Below are positions 1-10,934 of a stretch of 64,000 nucleotides of DNA, one piece after another. Within the stretch, counting starts at the first letter, position 1; the number at the start of each line of letters is the position of its first letter. Source of the DNA: Agrostemma githago (lineage: Eukaryota > Streptophyta > Magnoliopsida > Caryophyllales > Caryophyllaceae); contig OY288243.1 of NCBI GenBank assembly GCA_958450325.1, forward strand, positions 4,440,586 through 4,504,585. The letters run 5' to 3'. The notes under the pieces were generated by a model, which was given only the letters and a program-made list of their open reading frames with translations, ran no database searches and was not told the origin of the DNA. Made by a program: the position numbers and the translations under genes.

Positions 1-593
1 TATGTATGTTTTGATTCTTGTGTTGTTTCCTCTTGTTCTTGTTAGTTGTATTTTGATAATGTTAGAGTAGTGTTCTTGCTAGGGTTAGTAGGGTGATTAG
101 GGTGTTAATTGGGTGATTAAGGGTTTGTTGGAGATGTTGGTGGAAGATTTGAGGTTTCTTCTTAAGTGATGCATATTACATGTTTGATGGAATGCTTGAA
201 TGACTAAGTAGGTTGGAATGCTTGTTTTTCTTGCCTTCCTTTGTCGTGTGTGTTGCCGGATGGGTTCCATGAGGAACCTCTAGGTCGTGTGTCCTAGATT
301 ACCCTACTACCGGTTTCACTCTAACTCCTCCTTGGCCATTCCGTTACCCCTTTGACCCCGACCTAATCCTAGCCTGTTTTTCCTTGTTGTTCTTCTTAGT
401 CATAGTCTAGCTCTCTCCCCTTCTATCATTCTCTAGTTTAGCTTAGCTCGTTGACTTAGTCTCGTATTTGGGCCGACCTAGTCTAGGCTATACATTACCG
501 TCCCCGTGGATTTGACCCGACTTGCCCTATCTACCGTAGGAATAGCCGGTTAATTATTTGGTGGCGGGATTCCACGACAAATCCCCCGCACCA
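1..593 (+). mobile_element. D1: 3' part of a D-family LTR, inserted in the 5' LTR of element A
   Basis: The segment is the reverse complement, with scattered differences, of the right-hand part of D2 (9407-10934). The two share the end ...GGTGGCGGGAT...CCACGACAAATCCC and finish in CA at 593. From 594 the sequence continues as the A LTR (compare 28010 onward), so 593/594 is the insertion junction. The start of this LTR lies left of the window. It cannot be told whether this is a solo LTR or the end of a full element. No coding sequence is seen. Confidence 0.8.
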
Positions 594-1029
594 GGAAGCC
601 TGGTAAAAGTTAGGCCTGCTACAACACATTAGTATGCCCTAATAAGATCGGAAGCCTTTAGACGCATGATAGGGTGAATAGCGGACCGAAAGGACCTTTT
701 CACTACCCCTTAGACCAATATCTGCGATAGACCTGTGACTTAGACCGTGACCATATGAGATTCGTAGTGAACCGACAATCCTAATTTTCTCTCCATATAA
801 ATTCGTCTTAATTCATCCTATTTATTTTAGTTAATTCTTCTCCTTTAATTCTCTTTTCTTCACTACTTTAGTTTAGTCAAACTTATAAACAAACCTCCCG
901 ATTTGGTTACTTAGATAGACTCGAGTAGAATTTATTTGACTCCTTGTGGATACGATCCTGACTTCCCTAGCTATATTTTTTGTTAGACCTAAGTTGGTTA
1001 TCTTTGATAGGTATACGACTAGCTTATCA
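594..1029 (+). repeat. Element A 5' LTR, 3' portion only
   Basis: It matches the last ~430 bp of the 3' LTR (about 28006-28434), including the run GGAAGCCTGGT..AAGTTAG and the terminal CTAGCTTATCA. The first ~950 bp are separated off by the D1 insertion. Scattered substitutions and a small indel near 727 separate the two copies. Confidence 0.88.
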
Positions 1030-1034
1030 AATTT

Positions 1035-1052
1035 TGGCGTCGTTGCCGGGGA
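1035..1052 (+). other. Primer binding site of element A (tRNA-Asp)
   Basis: TGGCGTCGTTGCCGGGGA lies five bases after the LTR end. It complements the 3' end of plant tRNA-Asp at 17 of 18 positions (T for C at position 6). Element B has the perfect version. tRNA-Asp priming is typical of the Athila group. Confidence 0.85.
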
Positions 1053-1129
1053 AACGGTTAATTTTACTTGTCGTTTTAGTTTATCTTTTGTCTCAGGAAA
1101 CTTTCAGTTTCTTGGGACGATTATTATTT

Positions 1130-1275
1130 TTATTTTTATTATTTTTATTTTTATTTTTATTTTTATGTATTATTATTATTTATTTATTTATTTTCCTCTT
1201 AGTTTTATTTTTCCTAGTTTTATTTTATTTTATTTTTTTATTGTCATTTTTATTTTATTTTCAATTTTTTTTCAT
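1130..1275 (+). repeat. T-rich low-complexity leader of A
   Basis: An almost pure (TTTTA/TTATT)n stretch lies between the primer site and the gag-like ATG. Long hydrophobic open frames read through it (F/L/I-rich) only because of base composition and should not be taken as protein. Confidence 0.7.
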
Positions 1276-1279
1276 CATT

Positions 1280-1925
1280 ATGACTATTTTCTACTTCCCT
1301 CAGTTTGAACATGAACCACTGCATATTTATTTTGATAGACTTGACTATTTTATTACTCAAAATGGTTATCATGTGAGTGTGTTGGAGGTGAGTCATATGA
1401 TTTATGATAGTGTCGATGACGCGACACGGGCTTATATTGAGGGAAACTGTGAAGGCATGTTTAAACACATGTCTTATGTGAAACTATGGGCACTACTCCA
1501 ATATTTAATCCGAAACAGTTTGGAGTCTGAGATAAAGTGGAAGGCCAAGATAGCGGAGCTTAAGGCGATGACGCAACAAATTATAGATATGCTAACTTTA
1601 AAGGAAAACGGGCATGATACTCCACGTAATTTAGATACTATATTTAATTTATCACATTTCACTAACTATGTTATGACTGAATCTGTTGCATCTATTAGAT
1701 AGGACATATGCCCATTTGAAGAAGAAGATGATGATGTGTATAGTGCTCAATCCCAACTTGTTCCCCAAACCCCTATGATTTCTTACTTGATGCAGGATGA
1801 CGACTTGCATTCCTTGGATATTTGTGAACCACTTTATTCTTCTTCAGAGCAACTTTCACACCCTTTAGTCAGACCCGCTTCTCATTTCGTGAATGTTGTT
1901 GTGGCAAACAATGATTGTGAGATGG
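1280..1925 (+). pseudogene. Element A gag-like protein, first part, split by element B
   Basis: Translation from ATG at 1280 gives a gag-like module: E-P-L-x-x-Y-F-D-R-L near the start, then DSVDDATRAYIEGNCEGMFK, then L-W-A-L-L-x-Y-L. This pattern (a YF-R-L helix, an ETR/ATR turn and a LW-LL segment) is familiar from gag-like genes of plant non-autonomous LTR elements. A TAG at 1700-1702 interrupts the frame, which stays open on both sides. The frame runs into the duplicated GATGG at 1921-1925 and resumes at 14764 after element B. The next part is acidic (E/D-rich). No zinc knuckle is seen. It is probably dead because of the stop codon and the 12.8-kb insertion. Confidence 0.7.
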
Positions 1926-2659
1926 TGATGCGATTCCGATTGTCGCCTATCCAACGCGGTCAAACAATATTTATAAACTCCAACTAACTACTACGTAGTA
2001 GTGGCAAGTCGAGGTCGATCCACAGGGACAGTCGAGGGTAGTCGGTCAAGTCTAAGTCTAGGAGTGATTGGAGTCAAGAGGGGGAAGTTTTGGTCGAGCG
2101 GAGCTAGATTAACTAGACGAGAAGGGGAGCTAAGACGAGATACAATTAGTGGGGAAGGCGCTAGGGAGAGTCGGGGAGTCGGAAATCAAGATAGGGTGTA
2201 ACATCGCAAGAATTATCACAATGTGCATAAGGGAGGTGCCACCTTTCGGTTTCCCTACCAACCAAGTCCAAGCTCGCTTTCGCGACGAATAAACTAAGGT
2301 CTCTAGACGGAACTACCCAAACCCCGAGTTTCCCCATATTGATCCGGGTGAGTCAAGTCAACCTAGGTGATCAAGCTAAGTCAATCAAAACACAACAATT
2401 CCATCAAGACAATATCACCCTCAAATGCAATAAACTCACAAAATAAAACCTTTATCTTGGATTCCTCCTCCCCTAGCCCCCTAACTAGATTTACTCACAA
2501 CCCATAATCAAATGTTCACCATGGAGACTAGGAGAAAGACTAAGCATGCTTGAACTAGAGGAGAAATAATTAATCTAACGCAAACTATGGAGAACGAACA
2601 AAGGAGAGAGAAAAACACTAACAATGGATTAACAAGCAACTAAAACACAAGACTAATTA

Positions 2660-2663
<4 letters not shown>

Positions 2664-2693
<30 letters not shown>
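2664..2693. repeat. (GA)n microsatellite in the B 3' LTR
   Basis: There are about 14 GA units here, against about 6 in the other LTR (from 13774), so the tract has changed length since insertion. Confidence 0.9.
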
Positions 2694-2696
<3 letters not shown>

Positions 2697-3156
2697 AAAC
2701 TACCAATTATGAAGAAAACTAAAGGAGGAAGATGAAGATTAACATAAAGATTGAATCTTGGAAGAGAAAATACAAGAACTTGTCACCAATCCTTGCAAAA
2801 TTCTTCAATCTTCAACATAAAAGCACAAATCTTCAACTAATACAAGAACTTGATTGAGGATTGTTGAGAAGAATTAATCTAAAACTAATAAGTTTTACTA
2901 GATTTATGGAGTTTTTACTATGGAAGCTTACTACAACTACTACTACTACTATGGAGATTTTGTACCCTACTCCTACTTCTAAAGTGGCACACTTAAGGCT
3001 CAAGTTGAAATGAAACCCTAGGTTAACTATATATACTAATCCTTAATGGGTCACACAATCTTAAGGCCCATAATCCAATTCTTCTTCCTTAAGCTAGACT
3101 TTCACCCTTTGCATCTTTATGGGGTGAAACTTCACCCTGCGGCTGACGAGTTGATC

Positions 3157-3355
3157 CCACCGGGTGAAATTTCACCCGATGAGATTTCTTTCTCAATTTG
3201 CGATTTTGGCGCGTTTTCTCCATCGGGCGAAATTTCACCCGGTGGGCGAAATTTCGCCCGGTGGTGAGTGTTCACGAAAGTCTTCGGGAGTGGAAAATGT
3301 AGTCGGGCGAAACTTCGCCCGGTGGTGACTCATTGGGCGAAACTTTACCCGGTGG
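3157..3355 (-). promoter_or_regulatory. U3 palindrome array of the B 3' LTR
   Basis: This is a run of inverted units of the type GGGTGAA-AT-TTCACCC and GGGCGAA-AT-TTCGCCC, separated by short spacers such as CGGTGG or CGATG. In transcription direction (minus) it lies about 120 bp before the TATATATA at 3028-3036. That position suits an enhancer or transcription-factor array; function is inferred. Confidence 0.75.
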
Positions 3356-3657
3356 GTCTCTACCTCTTTTCCGGTCTCTTTCTTTGTCGATCGACTGGAT
3401 TTCTTGAACTTTTAGTCATGTGCTTTGCTCTTCGGATGATTTCCCTCTCTCTCATGATCGTAGAAGCTCAAACACGCTTTTGGTAAAAAAATCCTATCAA
3501 AATAGACATAAAACTACCAAAAACACGTAAAATGCAAAAGAGAGACCCTAATGCGAGAATTACTCAAAATAGAGCGATAATCGCACTCTAATCTCGCAAA
3601 ATGGAGAAAAAATGGGTCTAAATGGGAGGAAAAACGGTCCAAATTTGACAAACAACA

Positions 3658-5931
3658 ATTCCCCCTCACTAAACCGTTGCTCGTCCTCGAGCAAAGACCC
3701 AAAAAGAAATTAGCTACTACTTACTAAGCTAGACTATGCTAAGCCGATATGAGGCAATTAACGGGCCCGCTCCTTCCCTTCAACTCACATCGAGATACCC
3801 ATGAGGTAGAGTACCTCCATGCAAGGCAAGTTGGGTCTTGCTCGAAATTGGAGTTGCGACTAACACACACAAACACATAAAACAAGAAAGACGCACAAAA
3901 AGATAGTCGCAACCAAAGAGATAATAAATCGCCGAGTCCCTCATCGAAACGGCAGAGAAAGCATCGATTTGAGCTTAAGACAAGCGAGAACACTACCAAG
4001 TTAGTAACACAAATTGACATGGACAAGATCCTAATAGGATGACAATCAAACAATAAAAACATTGAAAACTTACCAAGGTCCGTCTAATTCCACTAAAGAT
4101 GCCTACAACGGGATGATAAATGGAGTGGATAAGTGAGAACCATGGAGTTAGTAAGCACTGTAGGTAAGTGTTATCCCGTCTCCTAAGCTAAGCCTAGAGG
4201 GTCGTCCCAAACTCGAGAAAGCCAATTAAACCAAATGGATGGATAAGTGTTTGCAAAATGGCGAGGATTGCCAAATTACCGTTATTTTCCTTCCTCGGGA
4301 CTCGGTCCTCTAGTAGGCATTTCACGACAATAAGTCAACCAAGGGATTATTTGGGTTTTGGGAATGGTTTTTGAGATTTTGAATTTCTTTTCGGTTTTCT
4401 TTCCCCATTATTTCGACTTGAAGGCCTTTTTTTTGGAGATATAATGCCCTTCTTCTTCATTTTTCTCGTTTTCTTGCTTTGAATAGCCCATAATTGGCTA
4501 GATGGTTCATTTGAGATCAAGGTAAAGCACATTTTTGCAAATTTATTTGTGAAAATGGGTGAATGGTAGAGAAATAGGCTAGTCGGGTGTGCACCCCCTC
4601 CGAACCCACAAAAGGATGGAAATTTGGACTAAAGAAATGGCTTCTCAAGTAAGGTCACCTAAGAGAATAGGAAACGGTAACCAAGGCCTTATCACTCCAT
4701 GGGTGGTCAAATGAAAATCCCGATGTAAACTCCTAGTAGAAAAGATGGACTTATGGTAAAAATCCAATGCAAAAATTGGTTCAAGGTCATTCTACTAGAA
4801 ATATGTCCAAAAATCAAAAAGGGTTACTAATAAGGGAGTAATAAACACTCAGCCTAAACTCAAAATCAGGTTTTCGAAAACTTTACCTAGACAAGCTATA
4901 CACAAAATGAAAAAGAACACACAAAAAATGACAAAAACACAAGGAAACAAAACAAATACACAAGTATAGCCAAGCACTCCAAACTCCATCAAGTCAATAC
5001 AATCCACAACCACTAATTCCAAAATGTTCACCAAGTGAACCTCCAAATAGCATATGCCCAAACTCCCATACATAAGAGAAGGGGATAAAACGAAGGTAGA
5101 AGATATTACCGTGCGGTCTTCATTTCATTTTTGCTACCTTAAAAACCCATGCTAAATGGTCGGTGGTGTACCTATAAGAAGGAGAATGCAAAGCAATACA
5201 AGTGACACAAAAACAAAAACAAAGACAAGAAAATTAAAATGAAGAGAAAAAGGAAAAAGGAATTTTTTTTGGGTTTTTGGTTTTTAAAGGAAACAATGAA
5301 AAAGAAAATGAAGAAAAGGATAGTGGATCCCCCCCACACTAAAACTGTACATTGTCCTTAATGCACAAGTAGAGGAAGAATCGAAAAAGAAGAAAAAGAG
5401 AAAAGAACATAAAATCTTTTTGAATTTTTATGATTTTTCAAATGTTTTTGTATTTTTTTTTTCAAAATGAAGAGAATAAAAAGAAAATGAAATGAAAATA
5501 GAGAGAAAATGAAAAGGAAAAAGAGAAAAATCGATAAGGGGAGAAAGGGCGTAGGTGTAATCACGTCACCTCACTCGGATTCTGCACAAATCGGAAAAAA
5601 AATCAAAAGAAGAAAAGGAAAAATTTGGATTTTTCAAATGGTCTTGGTGCGATCAAGTCACCGAAGACCGGGAGCTAACAATCATGACCTTCTTCTCTAA
5701 GGTACCTGCAAATAAATCTCACGTGTTTAACGACCCAAGTAGGGTCACGGAGGGGTGGACAACTTTCCAAACCAACCAAAAATATCACCACCAACAATAA
5801 CCAACAACCAAAATTATCAATGCCAAAACTGGCGCAGCAGAGACTGATAAAGATTACTGAGAACAGGACAAATGACTACCGACGACTGACAACCGACATC
5901 CTACCCCCACACTGACACAGACGACATTCAA
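3658..5931 (-). other. Element B 3' non-coding region and polypurine tract
   Basis: Next to the LTR, the minus strand reads AGTGAGGGGGAAT, a polypurine tract for plus-strand priming (about 3658-3670). Just upstream is a CTCGAGGACGAGC motif, echoed in element A as CTTGAGGACAAG at the same place. Around 5316-5345 the minus strand reads GGACAATGTAC..TTTTAGTGTGGGG, a landmark of Athila-type 3' regions, next to a purine-rich low-complexity block (5210-5640). No supported gene is seen; the short frames in the block are compositional. Confidence 0.65.
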
Positions 5932-7681
5932 TCACTCACATAGGACCCGGGGGACGAGGTGGTGGGTAGTAAGACCCTGGCGGAGGCGCACTGAAAAATC
6001 GATCAAAATAGTGTTGTTGCTATTGAAGCAGCCTCTGGTTCTCCTCCGCCGCCAACCTCGCTGCTTGGGCATCCCTAGCAGCGTCCCTAGCCATCTCAAA
6101 GCTATTCTGGGCGTACTCAAAACCTTCCCTAGAGTACGTATACAAACTATTATGGCCAAGTTGAGTGATGTGGTGGAATTCTCCCAAGTCTGACGTGTAC
6201 GATCATAGACTTCTCCCCATTGGTTATAAAAGTCTTCATATCCGAAGAACGAAGAGTGTATCGGAGGACTCATGTGGACGTCCTTCTGAAAACCGGGGGT
6301 AGACTGGGTGAAAGTGGAGTGTTGGTGTTGTGTGAAGTCTAACAAGTCGGGGGTGAAAAATTGAGAGGCTTGAGGTTCGGTCTGATGGGAGGAAGAGGGT
6401 CCGTGTGATGATGAAGGTAATGTTCTATGACCCACATCCCGAGAGGTTTCAACCTCCGGTTCCTCCTCTGACACGTCTGATCTACTACCTTTATGTCATC
6501 GTCACCAAAGTCTAGAGGTCCCTTGGGGTAATCAATCTGATAAAACTTACCACGGGTATGAGCCCGAATGTACTCCCCGGACCTCTTCGGCGTGCCGAAA
6601 TTCTCCTCAACATCTAACCTAACCCATTCGGGATTAAGCATTGCTATAGCTCTCAACTCAGTAATCTTATACAGAAATAAACTGTTATAATCCCTTTTTG
6701 GGGCTAAACAAGGAAAAGGCAATAAACTTCATCTAGATAAATTCCTGATCCGTCTACTGGTGACTTGCTGCTAAAATCGACACCTAAATCTCTAGCTATC
6801 ATCGTTACAACACCACCACAAGAAATTCTCTTGCGGTTGCCCTTCGCAACTTGGGCAAAATGCGTAGCTAGGGCCTCGGACATGTCGATAGACGAGGCTC
6901 TATTCAGAACCGCATCCTCTAACAGCTGCACAGCTGTAGCACTACAATTGTGGTGCGTATCACAGCTTGACAAGAAGGAATTGGCTATGATACGCGCCAA
7001 GTATTAAAGGATGGAGTTCCGAATGGAGAAAGAGCGCATCTTCCCTCCTTTAAAAGTCCTTTGGCGGGTAATTTTAAACCAAAATCGATCACGGGCAAAT
7101 TTTTCATCCCGAGTCTATCCCGCCCTAGGCCTTCCGATGACAGAAGTAGGCAAACCAAGCAATGCACCAAAATCTCTCAAATTCAGGACGTATAAAGTTT
7201 CTTGCAACTGAAAAGTGACGGGGGTATTGTCATCACCACTCAGCTCAAAAGTTGCGAAAAACTTACACGTCAACTTTTGAAAAGTTTCCTCCTCAGGGGT
7301 ATAAAATTTAATCAGACCAAGGTTTCGGCACATTGGTTGTACCTGCGTTTCAATAACCATGCGCACAAGTACATATCGAGCCGCCCAACAAGTCAGCTCG
7401 AGACGACATACCCAAAATTTCTTAAATTTCTTAAGGTGGGCTTTCTTAGGAAAATGAACACCAGAAACAGAATCACGGAAATTACGACGGATAGACGGGT
7501 AGCGTACCTCAAGCGGAACAGGTCGTTCACGCGGAACAGAGCCTTGTGTTTGAACGGGCATCGGGACGGATTCGTCCCGAACTTCGGCCGGCTCGTCGGA
7601 TCTTGAAGAGGACGTCGAACCCGAATTTCGATTGAGCATAGAAGATATCCTTTTCCTTGCCATTTGCTTGACTCTCCTCAT
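5932..7681 (-). pseudogene. ATHILA ORF-1-like (env-position) gene of element B
   Basis: The start is ATG at 7681, giving the basic M-x-x-x-x-Q-M-A-R-K-R N-terminus usual for this family. A conserved core follows (N-L-G-L-I-K-F-Y-T-P-E-E, then F-F-A-T-F, then the L-G-L-P end of a helix). The frame then breaks near 7115-7170. It continues in other frames as the segment with CDTHHNC, RISCGGVV and IARDLGVDF, and as a basic stretch around 6600 (KRSGEYIRAHTRGKFY). The match is to the plant ATHILA ORF-1 / putative plant transposon protein families, found downstream of pol in Athila elements. Its function is unknown, and the env label rests on position only. At least one frameshift and one TAA (near 7002) make it non-functional. 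Confidence 0.65.
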
Positions 7682-8609
7682 CCTTGTTGATTAAATTTGG
7701 TGATTTTGTGATGAAGGTTAGGGTTTGGGGTTGTCGAAATTGGAACGATTTCTCAAAACAGAATCCAAGAAGGTGATAGGATTGTGGTAGGGACGAAGAA
7801 TATGTGATTGGATTAAAATTTGGTGAAGAAGTGGAGGGATTAGAGGTGATTTAAGGTGGTAGAATTTGGGGTTTTATGGGGTTTTGGGGGTTTGTTTGAG
7901 GAGAGAGAGTGGAGAAAGGTGATTATGTAGAAGGGAAGGGGGTTTGGCTGGGTGACGCGGGGTGGAATTTCGCCCGGTGGTCACCATCAGGTGAAATTTC
8001 ACCCGACGGTCTTCGGACCACTTTTCGTCATTTTCGCGCAGTTTCACCATCGGGCGAAGTTTCGCCCGGTGAGATTCCACCGGGTGAAATTTCACCCGAC
8101 GGGTTTTCTGTCAAATCCCAAGTTACCAGTAAATTTACCGTCGGGCGAAATTTTGCCCGGTGAGATTCCACCGGGTGAAATTTTACCCGATGGGTGTTCG
8201 TCAATTCATTAATTCCAGCAAAATGCCATCGGGTGAAGTTTCACCCGACGGATCTCGGGCCACAATTCCACCGGGCGAAATCTCACCCGGTGGGATCCTT
8301 CACTCCAAATAAGCCTTTTGTTGCGAAAATTCTCTTCGACTTGGTCCAAAACAACCTTAGCTCTTCGACAAAACCAATTTTCTCGATCCATGTATTAGCT
8401 ACACGGAGAAAAGCTCTCATAATCATTTGTAGCATAACCCAAAAACTCCAGAAGAAATCTTCGCAATTCCTGCAGATACCATAAAAAGCGAGCTCCAAAA
8501 GAAAAATCCAAAAGCTATTGTCCACAGAAAATAAAAGGGGATAAGAATATACAAATATTTACAAGGTGGTTATTATGGACACCACCAAATCGAATTAAAT
8601 TGTTTGAGC
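7682..8609 (-). other. Spacer between protease and second gene of B
   Basis: No coding sequence is supported. On the minus strand it contains the palindrome array (7962-8296), a CT-rich stretch (about 7895-7925), a TATA-like CCCATAAAACCCC (about 7871-7880), and an A/C-rich leader down to the ATG at 7681. This is where pol would be in an autonomous Athila element. Confidence 0.65.
7962..8296 (-). promoter_or_regulatory. Internal copy of the B-type palindrome array
   Basis: At least eight inverted units of the same GGGTGAA/TTCACCC and GGGCGAA/TTCGCCC type as in B's LTRs. They lie upstream (minus strand) of the second gene rather than in an LTR. This suggests an internal promoter for that gene (inference). 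Confidence 0.7.
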
Positions 8610-9406
8610 TTAGTCAGGGTTGCTTGAGAAGCAACCCGGAGGGTCTTGATCATTAACTTCAAATTCAATGTTACAGATCTTGAACTCTTTTCTAAACTCC
8701 GGCAAGCCCATAAGTCGTGCTACCTCGGGAAGCATTGAAAATTCTTCTGGAATACCTTCTTCGGAGGTAGGACCGAGTATAAATAGGGCACCATCGTCTT
8801 CTTCGTTATTAGAGTCAAGATCTTCAGTGGATGGTTCTTCATTGGATGAAAATTCCACCATTTGATTCCATAACTCTCCTTGAGAAGAATTTTCGGGAAA
8901 GAATGTGGGAAGCACAAATTGAACCGTATCATTAGCAACATTGAAAGATAGTCGCCCAAGAGAAACCGTATTAGCAAAACCGTATCACAGGTAGCTAGGA
9001 AAGGCCGTCCCAAGAGAATAGGATTCCGCTCCTCTATAGGCATGTCGAGATTAACAAAATCGGTGGGGATGTAAAGATTCCCCACGTTAACCATGAGGTT
9101 GTGGACTAGTCCATAGGGTTCCTTTGTAGTTCCATCGGCCATTTGCACATTAACTGGGAAGTAGTCCAAGTCCTTGATATAGATGGTTTGGGCAATGGCT
9201 AGGGGCATTAGACTAATGTCGGCGCCAAGGTCACACAAGGCTCGGTCTATCAAGACATGGTCTATGGAACAAGGTATAGAAAAGCTACCCGGATCACCTA
9301 GCTTGATGGGAATTGTAACTTTTGGGGTGACTCCTAGGGAAACGGGAGTTCCTTCCCTCTCGATAGGTTTCAAAATAATGTCTCGAATATATTCGGACGG
9401 GGTGGG
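8610..9406 (-). pseudogene. Element B aspartic protease (3' part of gag-pro)
   Basis: The frame holds a retropepsin: A-L-C-D-L-G-A-D-I-S-L-M-P with the catalytic D-L-G-A motif, and I-L-L-G-R-P-F-L-A-T as the second conserved motif about 95 residues on. Upstream it joins gag across solo LTR D2; without D2 the frame reads M-P-T-P-S-E-Y-I-R-D. Near 8970-8990 a short duplication of TACGGTTT shifts the frame. The original frame reappears as V-L-P-T-F-F-P-E and runs acidic to a stop at 8610. No RT motif follows. The protease would have processed gag; this copy is broken by D2 and the frameshift. Confidence 0.8.
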
Positions 9407-10406
9407 TGATGGGAGGGATTTGTCGTGGATCCCGCCACCAAATAATAACCAACTATTCAACTGGGTAGATAGGGCAAGTCGGGTCGATCCACAGGGACGG
9501 GGTGTCGGACTAAGGTGTGCTACGGTCAAAGACTCGGTTCAAGACAAGCTAATCTAGGTGATGGCTAAGGACTAAACTATAGTCTAAAACAACAAATAAA
9601 AAGGCTAAACAAGCATCTAATAACTAGCGGAAGCTAATAAAACGATAAGAAGAAACTAGGGTTAGGTCGGGTTCATGGATGTCAAGGACATAAGAAGGGG
9701 AAAGACGGGGTTACTAGCGTGCTTTCGTAGCCTAGGTTCCGATCGGGCTCTCGCTACTTAAACGGCCTAGGGGTTACCCTCACCACGCTCTTGCTACTAA
9801 TGAGGTTACCAAACCTACAACCAAACACACACATACAAGAGAAGAGGCAAGAAAAACAAGGATTGATCGTCTCGAGTCTCACAAGCATTACATCGAACAT
9901 GTGGAGTGCAAGGTAAATGGGAAACAACAAAAACAACATCTAGTACCACCCATCTCACCCTAATCATCCTTAATCACACCCAATCTCCCTACTAACCCTA
10001 GCAAAAGTCTACTCAAACATATCTAAAGGAAAACTAACACTAACAAGAGAAACCAAAACAAGAACAAGAGCATACATATGTAAAACTAACAAAGATGATG
10101 AACAAAAAAATAAACAAGATATAAAGATGAAAACTTGAATAACATAAACAAAGATTAAGAGTAAAAGGATGAGAAGATTATACCAACTAACAAAAGAATG
10201 AAAAGATGAGAACTTGTATATAAAGAACACCCAAAACATCCACCAATGTTGTCAAAATTGGATGGATTCTTCAAGAGATCCCTTAATACAAGATTAGCTA
10301 ACTAGATTAAGGACTAATTAACGACTAATCTACTCTAATCTATGCTAAAGTAGTCTAGGGTTTAGTGGGTAATGAAGAACATAACATAAGATTACAAGAG
10401 GGGGGG

Positions 10407-10414
10407 TATATATA
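10407..10414 (-). promoter_or_regulatory. TATA box of D2
   Basis: TATATATA in a GC-rich setting (minus CCCTATATATACCCC), about 55 bp downstream of the palindrome array in transcription direction. Confidence 0.6.
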
Positions 10415-10467
10415 GGGTTACAAGAACAAAGGAGAAGAAAAGAAGCAAATGCGGGCTACAGCTGCCT

Positions 10468-10596
10468 CATCCCGTCCGGGATGAAATGGTCCCATCCGGG
10501 ACGAAATGGTCCCGTCGGGGACGACCCCAAAACAGAACCTTCGCATTTTGTGCACCTCATCCCGGACGGGATGAGGTCCTTCCCGTCGGGGATGGG
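10468..10596 (-). promoter_or_regulatory. U3 palindrome array of D2
   Basis: Units such as CATCCCG-TC-CGGGATG (7-bp arms, 2-bp centre) alternate with partial forms (TCCCATCCGGGACGA, TCCCGTCGGGGA). They lie immediately upstream of the TATA box on the minus strand. Confidence 0.75.
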
Positions 10597-10934
10597 TCTT
10601 GTAGGCCTCCAATATGATCTTTTTGGTCCCTCCTTGGTTCTCGTGGGCTTCTCACCGATTCTCGGGGCTCGGTATCGAGTCTAATAGGCTCGGGATTGGG
10701 TCCCAAGGTCTCGGGGTCGAGACCAAGGCATCGAGTGATCGTTCCTTCGCTTCGTTGGCTCCAAAAAGTGTATGTATTGAGTCGGAACCGCTCCAACTCT
10801 TCATGAATGGTCTCGAGAACCTAAAACGAACTAAAGGAAGCATAAGTAACCCATAAACCGCTCCCAAGGACCGATTCCACAAGGAAAATGGGACCAAAAC
10901 ACAACAAATTAGGCACTACAAACTACACTTATCA

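Larger units (their letters stand above)
1926..3657 (-). repeat. Element B 3' LTR
   Basis: It begins TGATGCGATTCCGATTG on the plus strand and ends ..GACAAACAACA. It is nearly identical to 13035-14763. It differs by a longer (GA)n run (2664-2693, against about half that length in the right copy), single-base changes, and small indels in the palindrome region. The minus-strand TATA box (3028-3036) and the palindrome array are inside. Confidence 0.92.
9407..10934 (-). mobile_element. D2: solo LTR (1.53 kb) inserted in B gag-pro
   Basis: On the minus strand it begins TGATAAGTGTAGTTTG and ends ..AATCCCTCCCATCA. The 5-bp TSD is perfect: GTGGG at 9402-9406 and at 10935-10939. It has no primer site, coding sequence or second LTR, so it is a solo LTR left by recombination. 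A TATA box (10407-10414) is preceded by a palindrome array. D1 is a second member of the family. Confidence 0.88.

Noticed and set aside
980..1280. Hydrophobic open frame suggesting a membrane protein
   Set aside because: It is a translated (TTTTA)n low-complexity leader; the plausible start is ATG at 1280.
7682..8609. Reverse transcriptase for element B
   Set aside because: No YVDD, no RT blocks in any frame; the space is filled by the palindrome array and leader.
10468..10596. Palindromic tandem units resembling a CRISPR array
   Set aside because: Units are adjacent or irregularly spaced, with no unique spacers, and lie in a plant LTR before a TATA box.
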